From positions 1 to 36,087 of IMG/VR virus record IMGVR_UViG_3300021335_000001: DNA of 36,087 bases. One strand, given 5' to 3'. This DNA is from a virus. Of the stretch, positions 8,315-14,229 are shown piece after piece (the first letter of the stretch is position 1; each line of letters begins with the position of its first letter). The translations under genes were made by a program, and so were the position numbers. The notes beneath the pieces were generated by a model. It saw only the letters and a list, made by a program, of their open reading frames with translations, was not told the origin of the DNA and did not search any database.

Positions 8315-8964
8315 GCTTCTACCTCATCTTCCCAGCGCTCACCGTTCAGCCATGTGGCTAAGTGCGGGATATATTGTTTATCTTTACCTTCTAATGTTTG
8401 CACATAATCCATCAGCTTGGGAAGTAGATCATAAAAATCTTTCTTCTTAGAAGCTGCCTTGAATGCCTTACGTGCCTGACCCTTGCCAACCTTTCTAGGA
8501 TACAAAGACCATAACTGATCAAAGTAATAATCTACTTCATCGTCAGATGATGAATTATTGTTATTACTTCCAAGGTTATTTCTTCCTAGGTTATTCATGC
8601 GCAGATTTTGCGTATCCCCATGCGCAGATTTTTCGCATACCATGCGCAGATTTTGCGTATCGGTGTCCGTCGAACTATTATGCTCAGTAGTTCCCATAAG
8701 TTCTAAGACGTAACTATTAGACGTTTTGCCCCCACGGTCACGGAATTGATTAAAGCGTTTGATCAATCCTAGTTGTTCTAAGACAGTCAGGTGGCCCTCA
8801 ACTGATCTGCGTGACATTTCGCAGACGCTTGCAAGGTGACTAATGCTGGGGAAGCATTTACCTGTTTCCTGATTGTGGCAGTCTGCTAACCAATACAACA
8901 CTATCTTTGTCGCTGGTTTCAAACCTTGTTGCTTCATAGCTAAAGCTGTCATATAGTGGGACAT
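8311..8964 (-). CDS. Replication initiator, lambda O-like winged-helix protein (217 aa)
   Basis: I choose ATG 8964 (MSHYMTALAMKQQGL), which has GAGGAG seven bases upstream. The N-terminal ~90 residues are a helix-turn-helix/winged-helix domain of the kind in phage O proteins (CFPSISHLASVCEMSRRSVEGHLTVLEQLGLI). A low-complexity Asn/Ser linker follows (NNLGSNNNNSSSDDE). The C-terminal domain (YYFDQLWSLYPRKVGKGQARKAFK ending HLATWLNGERWEDE, split here) is typical of phage replication proteins. The linker DNA holds three iterons (8596-8660) encoding repeated DTQNLRM. It would bind the iterons and, with the P-like partner, load host helicase. Confidence 0.78.
   Translation of the reverse strand: MSHYMTALAMKQQGLKPATKIVLYWLADCHNQETGKCFPSISHLASVCEMSRRSVEGHLTVLEQLGLIKRFNQFRDRGGKTSNSYVLELMGTTEHNSSTDTDTQNLRMVCEKSAHGDTQNLRMNNLGRNNLGSNNNNSSSDDEVDYYFDQLWSLYPRKVGKGQARKAFKAASKKKDFYDLLPKLMDYVQTLEGKDKQYIPHLATWLNGERWEDEVEA
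8549..8660. repeat. Three iterons plus AT-rich tract: candidate replication origin
   Basis: The sequence catgcgcagattttgcgtat occurs at 8596-8615 and exactly at 8641-8660, with a near copy at 8619-8638 (catgcgcagatttttcgcat). The period is 22-23 bp, about two helical turns. Each unit is an imperfect dyad (atgcgc against gcgtat). An AT-rich stretch (8549-8595) lies on one side. The array is inside the O-like gene, the same arrangement as lambda ori inside gene O. Confidence 0.72.
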
Positions 8965-9004
8965 GAGAATACTCCTCACTGTTTCTCATTTTTATATCGC
9001 TCTT

Positions 9005-9028
9005 GACCCTCAGTTTCGGCTGGGGGTC
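9005..9028. other. Hairpin between regulator and O-like gene
   Basis: Inverted repeat gaccctcag / ctgggggtc with a 6-nt loop, lying just after the regulator stop. In the leftward transcript it has one C-A mismatch and no U-run, so it is more likely an RNA-stability or attenuation element than a full terminator. In the rightward direction the stem is complete with one G-U pair and is followed by ttctcatt. Confidence 0.45.
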
Positions 9029-9031
9029 TTC

Positions 9032-9217
9032 TCATTCAGCATCCATCAAATAATCAGATAATGCTTTCACAGTATCATAGCTAACATTGCCGACATTGTC
9101 ACGAACACGATAGAATGTGTGGCGCGAAATACCTGTAGCTTCACATACCCTTGCGGGCTGTCGATCCTGAATTGCTTTGCGTACATACTCTAGGTTGTAC
9201 ATCATATGTGCGTTCAT
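9032..9217 (-). CDS. Small HTH transcriptional regulator, Cro-like (61 aa)
   Basis: A single-domain DNA-binding protein with a helix-turn-helix around residues 20-40 (PARVCEATGISRHTFYRVRD), followed by the closing helix TVKALSDYLMDAE, as in short Cro/C1-type regulators. ATG 9217 is preceded by GGAG with a 7-base spacer. It is the first leftward gene from the divergent promoter region and is followed by the O- and P-like genes, like cro-O-P in lambdoid phages. It probably binds the operator-like repeat at 9230-9267 and controls one or both promoters. Confidence 0.75.
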   Translation of the reverse strand: MNAHMMYNLEYVRKAIQDRQPARVCEATGISRHTFYRVRDNVGNVSYDTVKALSDYLMDAE

Positions 9218-9229
9218 TTTTTTCTCCGT

Positions 9230-9267
9230 TCGATAACTTATAGGGTTGTATCTAGGCTACTTATCGA
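9230..9267. promoter_or_regulatory. Inverted repeat, candidate operator
   Basis: tcgataa (9230-9236) and ttatcga (9261-9267) are perfect inverted half-sites, 31 bp centre to centre (about three helical turns). They flank and enter the two overlapping promoters. The likely ligand is the HTH protein encoded at 9032-9217. Confidence 0.45.
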
Positions 9268-9274
9268 TTATGTA
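9246..9274 (+). promoter_or_regulatory. Rightward early promoter
   Basis: -35 TTGTAT (9246-9251), 17-bp spacer, -10 TATGTA (9269-9274). Transcription would start near 9281 and enter the early recombination genes. It overlaps the leftward promoter almost completely. Confidence 0.6.
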
Positions 9275-9277
9275 CAA
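9249..9277 (-). promoter_or_regulatory. Leftward promoter for regulator/O/P genes
   Basis: On the minus strand -35 TTGTAC (9277-9272), 17-bp spacer, -10 TAGATA (9254-9249). Its -10 overlaps the -35 of the rightward promoter and vice versa, so both cannot be occupied by polymerase at once. Confidence 0.6.
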
Positions 9278-9303
9278 GAGACAATTTGTAGTATGAGGTA
9301 AAA

Positions 9304-9519
9304 ATGTCAGAAAAAATAACACCCGCAATAGTTAATCTGTTTGTTGCCAGAATGATTGCAGCACACACAGAAATGGCAGTGAGAGTAGGCGCATCACAAA
9401 ACCTACAATTCCCAATAGATGCAATAGATATGGTGGAACGCGCTGTTATCGATGCGTTTGACGAATTTGAGAAACACGGCGTATGGGCTGGACTAGTAGA
9501 GGATAAAGCAGATGGCTAA
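9304..9519 (+). CDS. Early hypothetical protein (71 aa)
   Basis: First gene of the rightward early unit, with GAGG 7 bases before ATG 9304. The product is a short helical acidic protein (start MSEKITPAIVNLFVARMIAA, ending WAGLVEDKADG) with no recognised domain. The end overlaps the start of the annealing-protein gene by 8 bases, so the two are probably co-translated. A helper or regulator of recombination is possible but unsupported. Confidence 0.72.
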   Translation: MSEKITPAIVNLFVARMIAAHTEMAVRVGASQNLQFPIDAIDMVERAVIDAFDEFEKHGVWAGLVEDKADG

Positions 9520-10105
9520 AAGATTACCTGCACGATTATTAATGATACTGAAAGACATCAATTTGACGGAACGCCAAGCGGTCTGGGATTGTCACGGTAC
9601 ACCTGTTATTCTTCATAAGGCGTTAGAAAAAGTTGCTGCGCATTATAAGATTGTTTTTGATCAGCCTAAGATCATTGCGTGTGATGTAGCGGCTAAAGAA
9701 GCTGTCATCTGCGTCACAGGCCACATGGAAGGGGCCACAGAGTGGTCTATCGGTGAGGCTGCACCCTACAACAATAAGAACAGTTACCCGTTTGCTATGG
9801 CAGAAAAGCGGGCCAAGGATCGCGTTATTCTAAAGTTAGTGGGATTGCATGGTGATGTTTACTCTGAGGAAGAAGCCGACGATTTTAAGGCGGCTAAACC
9901 TCAGAACAATGCGCCTGCCATGAACCTGAATTTACAAGACCGCGTGGACGCTATGCTTACGTTCTATGAGAACTGCACCCAAGAGCAATTCGATAAAGCG
10001 GAAGGTAAGTACACCAAAATCATCAACAGCCCTGACCTGTCAGAGCCGCAATATGAACAAGTGCTAGAAGCACACAACAAAAGAAAAGTGGAGTTAGGAT
10101 TATGA
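9512..10105 (+). CDS. Single-strand annealing protein, Rad52/Sak-like (197 aa)
   Basis: The core EAAPYNNKNSYPFAMAEKRA (residues 82-101) and following KDRVILKLVGLHGDVYSEEE fit a Rad52/Sak-type phage annealing fold, where a conserved Ala-Glu-Lys-Arg helix follows the beta sheet. The C-terminal region is helical and acidic. The gene ends in an ATGA overlap (10102-10105) with ssb, the classic annealing-protein/SSB pair. Role: pairing complementary single strands in phage recombination and concatemer formation. The family call comes from motif shape and context, and some related proteins carry misleading database names. Confidence 0.68.
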   Translation: MAKRLPARLLMILKDINLTERQAVWDCHGTPVILHKALEKVAAHYKIVFDQPKIIACDVAAKEAVICVTGHMEGATEWSIGEAAPYNNKNSYPFAMAEKRAKDRVILKLVGLHGDVYSEEEADDFKAAKPQNNAPAMNLNLQDRVDAMLTFYENCTQEQFDKAEGKYTKIINSPDLSEPQYEQVLEAHNKRKVELGL

Positions 10106-10476
10106 AAGCTATCACAATTGTCGGGACTATCGGTAGAGACTGTGAAGTTCGTGAGAACAAGGGGGGGCAGTTTGCAACCTTTTCTGTCGCGGTTAACAAA
10201 GGCTATAGCCGCGATGCAGGCACAGACTGGTTCCAAGTGAACTATTATAACACAAAATTAGCCCAGTACCTAACCAAAGGTAAAAAGGTGGTGGCGTCTG
10301 GTAGCTTGGACATAGTGGAGAAAGATGGCAGAACATTCTACAATATCCGCGCCAACCAAGTAGAGTTTGCGGGTGATGCAAAGCCACGCGAACAAGTGCA
10401 ATATAACGATCATTCGTCAACTGAGACACAAGTGGATCGTGTACCTGCGGCGATGGACGATGAAATCCCGTTCTAA
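10102..10476 (+). CDS. ssb: Single-stranded DNA-binding protein (124 aa)
   Basis: An OB-fold SSB with the usual start (MKAITIVGTIGRDCEVRENK), an FSVAVNKGY strand and WFQVNYYNTKLAQYL in the core (residues 1-90). A short disordered linker leads to the acidic protein-interaction tip AAMDDEIPF. All expected features are present in a compact form. It is coupled to the annealing-protein gene upstream, and the DNA of its tip overlaps the next ATG at 10460. Confidence 0.93.
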   Translation: MKAITIVGTIGRDCEVRENKGGQFATFSVAVNKGYSRDAGTDWFQVNYYNTKLAQYLTKGKKVVASGSLDIVEKDGRTFYNIRANQVEFAGDAKPREQVQYNDHSSTETQVDRVPAAMDDEIPF

Positions 10477-10858
10477 AATACAGGTGCTAAAGGTAGAGGG
10501 GGCGCTGGTTCCCCTCACCGAACACGATGCAAACCAGTTAGAAGACACTGCGATCAACACAGTCTTCAACATGACCAGCACAAAGAAACGATCCAACCCG
10601 CACCACAATATGTACTGGGCTGTACTTCAACGTGTGGTTAAGGCGACAGGTAAGTGGCCTACAAAGGATCACCTGCACGATGAATTAAAGTGGGCATGTG
10701 GGTACGTCAGGATGCGATACAACAGCCTCACGGGCCAGCATATGCGCACTGTGGACAGCATCAGCTTTGATGACATGAGCCAAGAAGAATTTAACAACTA
10801 CTTCGATATGGCTATGTCTACGCTTGCGGAAGGAATAGGGTATGACCCGTTACAATAA
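10460..10858 (+). CDS. NinB/DUF1367-like recombination-associated protein (132 aa)
   Basis: I use ATG 10460 inside the end of ssb. The motif NPHHNMYWAVLQRVVKATGK, followed by a His/Leu helix and LKWACGYV, resembles NinB- and DUF1367-type phage proteins, which have a conserved His-x-x-x-Tyr-Trp helix and occur in recombination gene clusters. NinB binds single-stranded DNA; whether this protein does is inferred from family and place. The stop overlaps the next ATG (10842) by 17 bases. Confidence 0.6.
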   Translation: MKSRSKIQVLKVEGALVPLTEHDANQLEDTAINTVFNMTSTKKRSNPHHNMYWAVLQRVVKATGKWPTKDHLHDELKWACGYVRMRYNSLTGQHMRTVDSISFDDMSQEEFNNYFDMAMSTLAEGIGYDPLQ

Positions 10859-11396
10859 ACCGCCGATCTATAGCGATAAAAACAATGACGCGCATGAAGA
10901 AGCGGTATTGGAATTTATTGCATCACTGCGCAAAGAATGGCGACACGTAAAGTCAATAGAAACAAAAGCCAGCTTCGACGGTTTTATATACAAGTGGTAC
11001 GATGCTGGGACACACAGCTACGATAGACCTTTTGCAATGGTTGAAGTGCGAAAATTAAATTGCCTGAGTACAACCTACGAAAGTGCAATGATCAGTTACA
11101 CTAAGATACAAAACTGGCAGTCACTATATCCAATCCTGAATATTCCGTGTTGGTTTGTTGTAAATTGGAAAGATTTAATAGCATATGCGAACATGGAAAA
11201 TATAGCATCTTATGGCGACATTCGCGTTAGCCCGCCCAGCTCAAGAAGAAAGAACCCGTCACATGACAGGGAAATTGTTTTCCATTATCCTGTGAATAAG
11301 TTTGAGCAGTTAGGCGAAAAATCAGACGGTGAGAGACTTTACAATGTCAAATTTGATGAAAAAGCCACCAATGGGCTTGAAGAAACCAAAGGATAA
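10842..11396 (+). CDS. Putative PD-(D/E)XK nuclease-like protein (184 aa)
   Basis: The layout fits a small PD-(D/E)XK nuclease: an acidic helix (HEEAVLEFIASL), a strand with Asp46 (SFDGFIYKW), a second strand AMVEVRKLN with Glu68 and Arg70/Lys71, then a helix with SYTKIQNW (Lys88) and a hydrophobic strand IPCWFVVNWKD. The E-x-K motif reads E-V-R-K, so the lysine is shifted or replaced by arginine. This is an unusual active site if it is catalytic. The place among SSB, HNH and RusA genes supports DNA processing. Confidence is moderate. Confidence 0.5.
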   Translation: MTRYNKPPIYSDKNNDAHEEAVLEFIASLRKEWRHVKSIETKASFDGFIYKWYDAGTHSYDRPFAMVEVRKLNCLSTTYESAMISYTKIQNWQSLYPILNIPCWFVVNWKDLIAYANMENIASYGDIRVSPPSSRRKNPSHDREIVFHYPVNKFEQLGEKSDGERLYNVKFDEKATNGLEETKG

Positions 11397-11682
11397 AAAA
11401 GATGAAGCATACCTCAAACAAATCAGAGAGCAGCCATGCTGCGTCTGTAGAAAGTTTGGAGAAATCCAGAGATCACCCACAACAGCGCATCACGTTATCC
11501 ATGATAGAGCGGGATTTAGACGATCTCACGACAGACTTGCAATCCCTCTATGCGAAGATCACCACCAAGGCTTGTGGGGTACTGACAAAAGTAAAATCGC
11601 TATTCACCAGCAACCGCTGAAGTGGCGTGAAAAATACGGCCCTGATTGGTCATACTCAAAGGGAGATTACGATGGGGAATAG
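11344..11682 (+). CDS. HNH-type endonuclease, Ref/NinG-like (112 aa)
   Basis: A zinc/HNH fold: CCVCRKFG, then TTAHHVIHDRAGFRRSHDRL (the HH pair), IPLCEDHHQGLWG with a CxxHH motif, and a C-terminal WREKYGPDWSY. This agrees with small phage HNH nucleases related to the RecA-dependent nuclease Ref and to DUF968. It probably cuts branched or single-stranded DNA during recombination. The start is taken at ATG 11344, and an upstream GTG at 11329 is possible. The beginning overlaps the preceding gene by 53 bases. Confidence 0.75.
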   Translation: MSNLMKKPPMGLKKPKDKKDEAYLKQIREQPCCVCRKFGEIQRSPTTAHHVIHDRAGFRRSHDRLAIPLCEDHHQGLWGTDKSKIAIHQQPLKWREKYGPDWSYSKGDYDGE

Positions 11683-11965
11683 GATGTCGGGTAAAGAGAT
11701 TAATACCATGCTGCGCATGTATGAACGTGGCGCAACCGCTATAGAGATAGGTAAGAAAATAGGACGCTCACCCAGCGTGGTTAGCTCAACGCTTAACCGC
11801 ATGAGAAACCAGCTAACATCGCGCGACTTGCCACCAGAGACAAAAGCAAAGATGCGTGAGATCGAACAAGAGTTTATTGACGATTATAAAAAAGCCCGCG
11901 CTGAAGGTGAAAAACCGATGGGTGCGATGGCAAAGTTATTCGCCCTCATCAGTCCACGACACTGA
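11672..11965 (+). CDS. HTH DNA-binding protein (97 aa)
   Basis: ATG 11672 has GGGAG 6 bases upstream and overlaps the HNH stop by 11 bases. A resolvase/sigma-like helix-turn-helix (MLRMYERGATAIEIGKKIGR then SPSVVSSTLNRMRN, residues about 13-46) is followed by an acidic helical tail. It is probably a regulator of early transcription. The last 30 bases overlap the 3' end of the opposite-strand rusA gene. Confidence 0.7.
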   Translation: MGNRMSGKEINTMLRMYERGATAIEIGKKIGRSPSVVSSTLNRMRNQLTSRDLPPETKAKMREIEQEFIDDYKKARAEGEKPMGAMAKLFALISPRH

Positions 11966-12373
11966 TATGTAAAGCACAGGCCCACGATCAGGGTGGCAGT
12001 AGGTCTTCCTGACCCGCAGGCTAGTGATCTGTCGGTCATCAGCATAAATCGTATTATTCAATCCATCCCCAACTATTTTTGCGATGTTATCACAATCAGG
12101 GGTACTCATAGGACTGATGGCCCCGTATTCAGCTTCCAGCTTTTTTTTCTTTGACCATGACTTTGGGATATCCATGAACGCGATGATGTCCAAAGCTATC
12201 GGCCTGTCGGTCTGTTCGATGTTGTGCTTTGCCATAGCCGCCCATGCAGCCGCGTGAATGCGCCTCTCATACTCTTTTGTTTTCTGTGGGGTGTAAGTGT
12301 GACCCACCTTAGTAAAGCGCGGTCTACCCTTGCCTATTGGCTGTCCTGTTATTTCTAGTTCAATCTTATACAT
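11936..12373 (-). CDS. rusA: Holliday-junction resolvase, RusA family (145 aa)
   Basis: The metal-binding active-site segment TPDCDNIAKIVGDGLNNTIY (91-110, with Asp93 and Asp95) followed by ADDRQI (Asp112/113) is diagnostic for RusA. The N-terminus GQPIGKGRPRFTKVGHTYTP is also typical. The protein resolves four-way junctions before packaging. Unlike its neighbours it is encoded on the minus strand, and its 3' end overlaps the convergent HTH gene by 30 bases. No strong promoter of its own is visible; a TTGCAA-rich AT stretch at 12421-12446 is the only candidate. Confidence 0.92.
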   Translation of the reverse strand: MYKIELEITGQPIGKGRPRFTKVGHTYTPQKTKEYERRIHAAAWAAMAKHNIEQTDRPIALDIIAFMDIPKSWSKKKKLEAEYGAISPMSTPDCDNIAKIVGDGLNNTIYADDRQITSLRVRKTYCHPDRGPVLYISVSWTDEGE

Positions 12374-12440
12374 GCCCGATCCTCTGTGTGGGAACTGCTG
12401 TCAGTCGTTACATTTTTTTATTTTTTTTGCAAATACCCCC

Positions 12441-12469
12441 TTGCAATGTAGTACATGTGCGACTATATA
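12441..12469 (+). promoter_or_regulatory. Early/middle promoter, copy 1 of a duplicated leader
   Basis: -35 TTGCAA (12441-12446), 17-bp spacer, -10 TATATA (12464-12469). The spacer ends tgcgac. The leader carries gaaaggaac before ATG 12502. The same layout recurs at 13632. A second TTGCAA lies 14 bp upstream (12427-12432). Confidence 0.62.
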
Positions 12470-12501
12470 TAATGTATAAGCAACGAAGAAAGGAACATCA
12501 G

Positions 12502-12750
12502 ATGCCAAGCCTAAACCCAAAATTCGAAACAAAATGGACACGCGCCAAAAAAATGTTCAACGCTAAAATGCGCGAATTTAACAATGATGGGTCAAAAGCC
12601 ATTCAATACTTTGTTGACGAAGCTGCCCGTCAAAAAAAATTGGCAAAACAAAATCCTGCAAGCGTTGCCTACTGCCGCGCAAGTTTCGCTGACAACGCGG
12701 CTACATACGGCATCAACCTAGCATTTGGCATCGACAAAGCTGCAAAATAA
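12502..12750 (+). CDS. Early small basic protein (82 aa)
   Basis: The start is ATG 12502, preceded by gaaaggaac. The product is a helical, Lys/Ala-rich protein (start MPSLNPKFETKWTRAKKMFN) with no recognised domain. It is the first gene after promoter copy 1 and is followed at once by a UUCG hairpin. A high-expression small protein with a stabilised transcript end would fit; possible roles are DNA binding or host takeover. Function unknown. Confidence 0.72.
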   Translation: MPSLNPKFETKWTRAKKMFNAKMREFNNDGSKAIQYFVDEAARQKKLAKQNPASVAYCRASFADNAATYGINLAFGIDKAAK

Positions 12751-12754
12751 TCAC

Positions 12755-12768
12755 GGGGCTTCGGCCCC
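12755..12768 (+). terminator. UUCG-capped GC hairpin
   Basis: ggggc-ttcg-gcccc forms a 5-bp all-GC stem with an extra-stable UUCG loop, 4 bases after the stop. No T-run follows, so it may be a weak terminator or a 3'-end stabiliser that lowers downstream expression relative to the 82-aa gene. Confidence 0.5.
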
Positions 12769-12788
12769 ACCAACATATGAGGTATCCC

Positions 12789-13499
12789 ATGAAAAACGTA
12801 ATTCCAAACCCAGTTAACAACGGCACCACAAAAGCTGATCGCAACCGCTACTGTGGCCCAGCAGTCATCAGTTCACTTACTGGCATGACTACTGCCGAAG
12901 CAGCCCGCCTACTGCGTTATGTATCTGGCAAACGCGCAATCACTGGTGTTTATACCCGCCACCTTTTGCAAGCGTTGAAGATGTGCGGTATCCACATCAC
13001 CAACAAAACCTTCGACCTGTCAGACAACCCCACCCTGATCCGCTTCATCAACAGCGACGACAGATCGCCTTGCGTCACACACCTGATCGTAGCGGGCAAT
13101 CACTTTCAGCTAGTGCGCGACAATAACTTTGTCTGCGGTAAAACCAAAGACTTGGTGTCATTCAAAGACAGCCGCGTAAAACGCCGCGCCCGCGTCAAGC
13201 AAGCGTTCGAACTTGTGACCGATGGCATCGTGATCCCTGACGAAGCCCGCAAGCCAGTGCGCAAGCCGCAGAACAACGAAAGCCGCGCCAAGTGCCAAAA
13301 ACTAGCCAACCAGCTAGGCATCAGCATTGACGTGACATACAACGTCTATGGCTGGAACTACTGCATCTGTTCCGAAGAAGATTACAGCTACTTGGGTGTG
13401 ATCGATGGCTCTAACTGCGATGATTGGGATGAGGTGTATGCCAAGCTCCAACAGATCGAAGAATATGAGATCATGGAAATGGTCAAGTCGATAGCGTGA
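12789..13499 (+). CDS. C39/papain-like cysteine-protease-fold protein (236 aa)
   Basis: ATG 12789 has GAGG 6 bases upstream; an in-frame ATG at 12777 lacks one. Residues 20-120 show a Cys-His layout. RYCGPAVISSLTGMTTAEAA (Cys22) begins a helix as in C39-like peptidases. GVYTRHLLQALKMCGI is the second helix. VTHLIVAGNHFQLVRDNNFV carries His105, with Asp111/Asn112 as third member. The usual upstream glutamine is not evident. The C-terminal ~85 residues (YNVYGWNYCICSEEDYSYLG, then acidic helices) form an unrecognised extra domain. It could cleave a host or phage protein or bind a peptide. Its stop overlaps the 31-aa ORF as TGATG. Confidence 0.6.
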   Translation: MKNVIPNPVNNGTTKADRNRYCGPAVISSLTGMTTAEAARLLRYVSGKRAITGVYTRHLLQALKMCGIHITNKTFDLSDNPTLIRFINSDDRSPCVTHLIVAGNHFQLVRDNNFVCGKTKDLVSFKDSRVKRRARVKQAFELVTDGIVIPDEARKPVRKPQNNESRAKCQKLANQLGISIDVTYNVYGWNYCICSEEDYSYLGVIDGSNCDDWDEVYAKLQQIEEYEIMEMVKSIA

Positions 13500-13594
13500 T
13501 GTGGGGGTCTAACCTGCGTGAGTTCATTCAGGCCATGTTTAATTACGACATGGTCTGGATGCCCGAAGCACCCGATGATGAGCCGCCATTTTAA
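13499..13594 (+). CDS. 31-aa microprotein ending in an SSB-like acidic tip
   Basis: ATG 13499 overlaps the stop of the protease-fold gene as TGATG. The reading frame runs 31 codons: MWGSNLREFIQAMFNYDMVW, then MPEAPDDEPPF. The N-terminal two thirds could form an amphipathic helix. The C-terminal DDEPPF closely resembles the SSB interaction tip (DDEIPF in this phage's own ssb). Translation is supported by coupling and by the ORF filling the space before the next promoter. Function is unknown. Confidence 0.55.
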   Translation: MWGSNLREFIQAMFNYDMVWMPEAPDDEPPF

Positions 13595-13631
13595 AGAGTA
13601 AGAAAAAATCAAGTTTAGTAGCATATAGCTA

Positions 13632-13660
13632 TTGCAATGTCTCACGTATGCGACTATATA
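13632..13660 (+). promoter_or_regulatory. Early/middle promoter, copy 2 of a duplicated leader
   Basis: -35 TTGCAA (13632-13637), 17-bp spacer, -10 TATATA (13655-13660). It shares ttgcaatgt, tgcgactatata and gaaaggaac with copy 1 at the same distances to within 2 bases (ATG 59 versus 61 bases from the -35). It drives the chain of small genes from 13691. Confidence 0.65.
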
Positions 13661-13690
13661 ATAGTTATAGCAAAGAGAAAGGAACCAGCT

Positions 13691-13981
13691 ATGTCTTATA
13701 ATTGTGCAAAGTGTAATGGAACTGGTGAGATCGCGGCCCACAGAAACGTGCTTGGTGGCGTTTGCTTTAAGTGCAACGGCACAGGCAAGCAGGCCCATAA
13801 ACCTGCCGCTAAATCTAAGAAGTACCTATGCAAATATGATGGCGTTGGTTTGTTCACAAAGTCAGCGCGAAGTGAAGCGCAAGCATTACGCATGGCAGTA
13901 GCACATTGGCACTGCAATCCAGACGCGCCTGCAATGGTAAACATCACCGAAGATCAAATCACAGTAGAGGAATTAGTATAA
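13691..13981 (+). CDS. DnaJ-type zinc-finger protein (96 aa)
   Basis: Two CxxCNGTG motifs (CAKCNGTG near residue 5 and CFKCNGTG near residue 28) form one zinc site as in the DnaJ central domain. A basic linker and a C-terminal ~45-residue domain rich in Ala and His (SARSEAQALRMAVAHWHC) follow. It is first in the unit driven by promoter copy 2, preceded by gaaaggaac. Small proteins with a DnaJ-type finger may bind unfolded protein or act as adaptors; a role here is not known. The stop overlaps the next ATG as TAATG. Confidence 0.75.
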   Translation: MSYNCAKCNGTGEIAAHRNVLGGVCFKCNGTGKQAHKPAAKSKKYLCKYDGVGLFTKSARSEAQALRMAVAHWHCNPDAPAMVNITEDQITVEELV

Positions 13982-14229
13982 TGCGCGGACGTTTACCACA
14001 TCACTTTAATATGAACCTCAACGTAAAAGGTTCTCAGTTACCATTAGTCTTTGAGGGCGTATTGGACATGGACGAAGGTTACTTTGAGCCAACAGATGTT
14101 TACCTGCAAAGCGCCCGTGGGCGTGTAGAGGGTAAAGAAGATTACAAGTTGTCAGAAACAGTGTTTAACGAAATCATGTCTGGCAAGTACGATGAAGATA
14201 TCAACGATGCAGCGTGGGGGTCAGCATAA
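13981..14229 (+). CDS. Early hypothetical protein (82 aa)
   Basis: It starts in the TAATG at 13979-13983 and ends in another TAATG at 14227-14231. The protein has a beta-rich N-terminal half (NMNLNVKGSQLPLVFEGVLD) and an acidic C-terminal half (YKLSETVFNEIMSGKYDEDI). No family is recognised. Its setting is a tightly coupled chain of small early genes. Confidence 0.7.
   Translation: MRGRLPHHFNMNLNVKGSQLPLVFEGVLDMDEGYFEPTDVYLQSARGRVEGKEDYKLSETVFNEIMSGKYDEDINDAAWGSA

Noticed and set aside
9032-9303. Immunity region of a temperate phage
   Set aside because: The HTH gene and divergent promoters recall one, but there is no integrase, excisionase, attachment-site repeat or CI-sized repressor in the genome.
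11948-11966. atcagt/actgat hairpin between convergent HTH and rusA genes
   Set aside because: The stem is only 6 bp, AT-containing and lacks T-runs on either side, so a bidirectional terminator is not supported.
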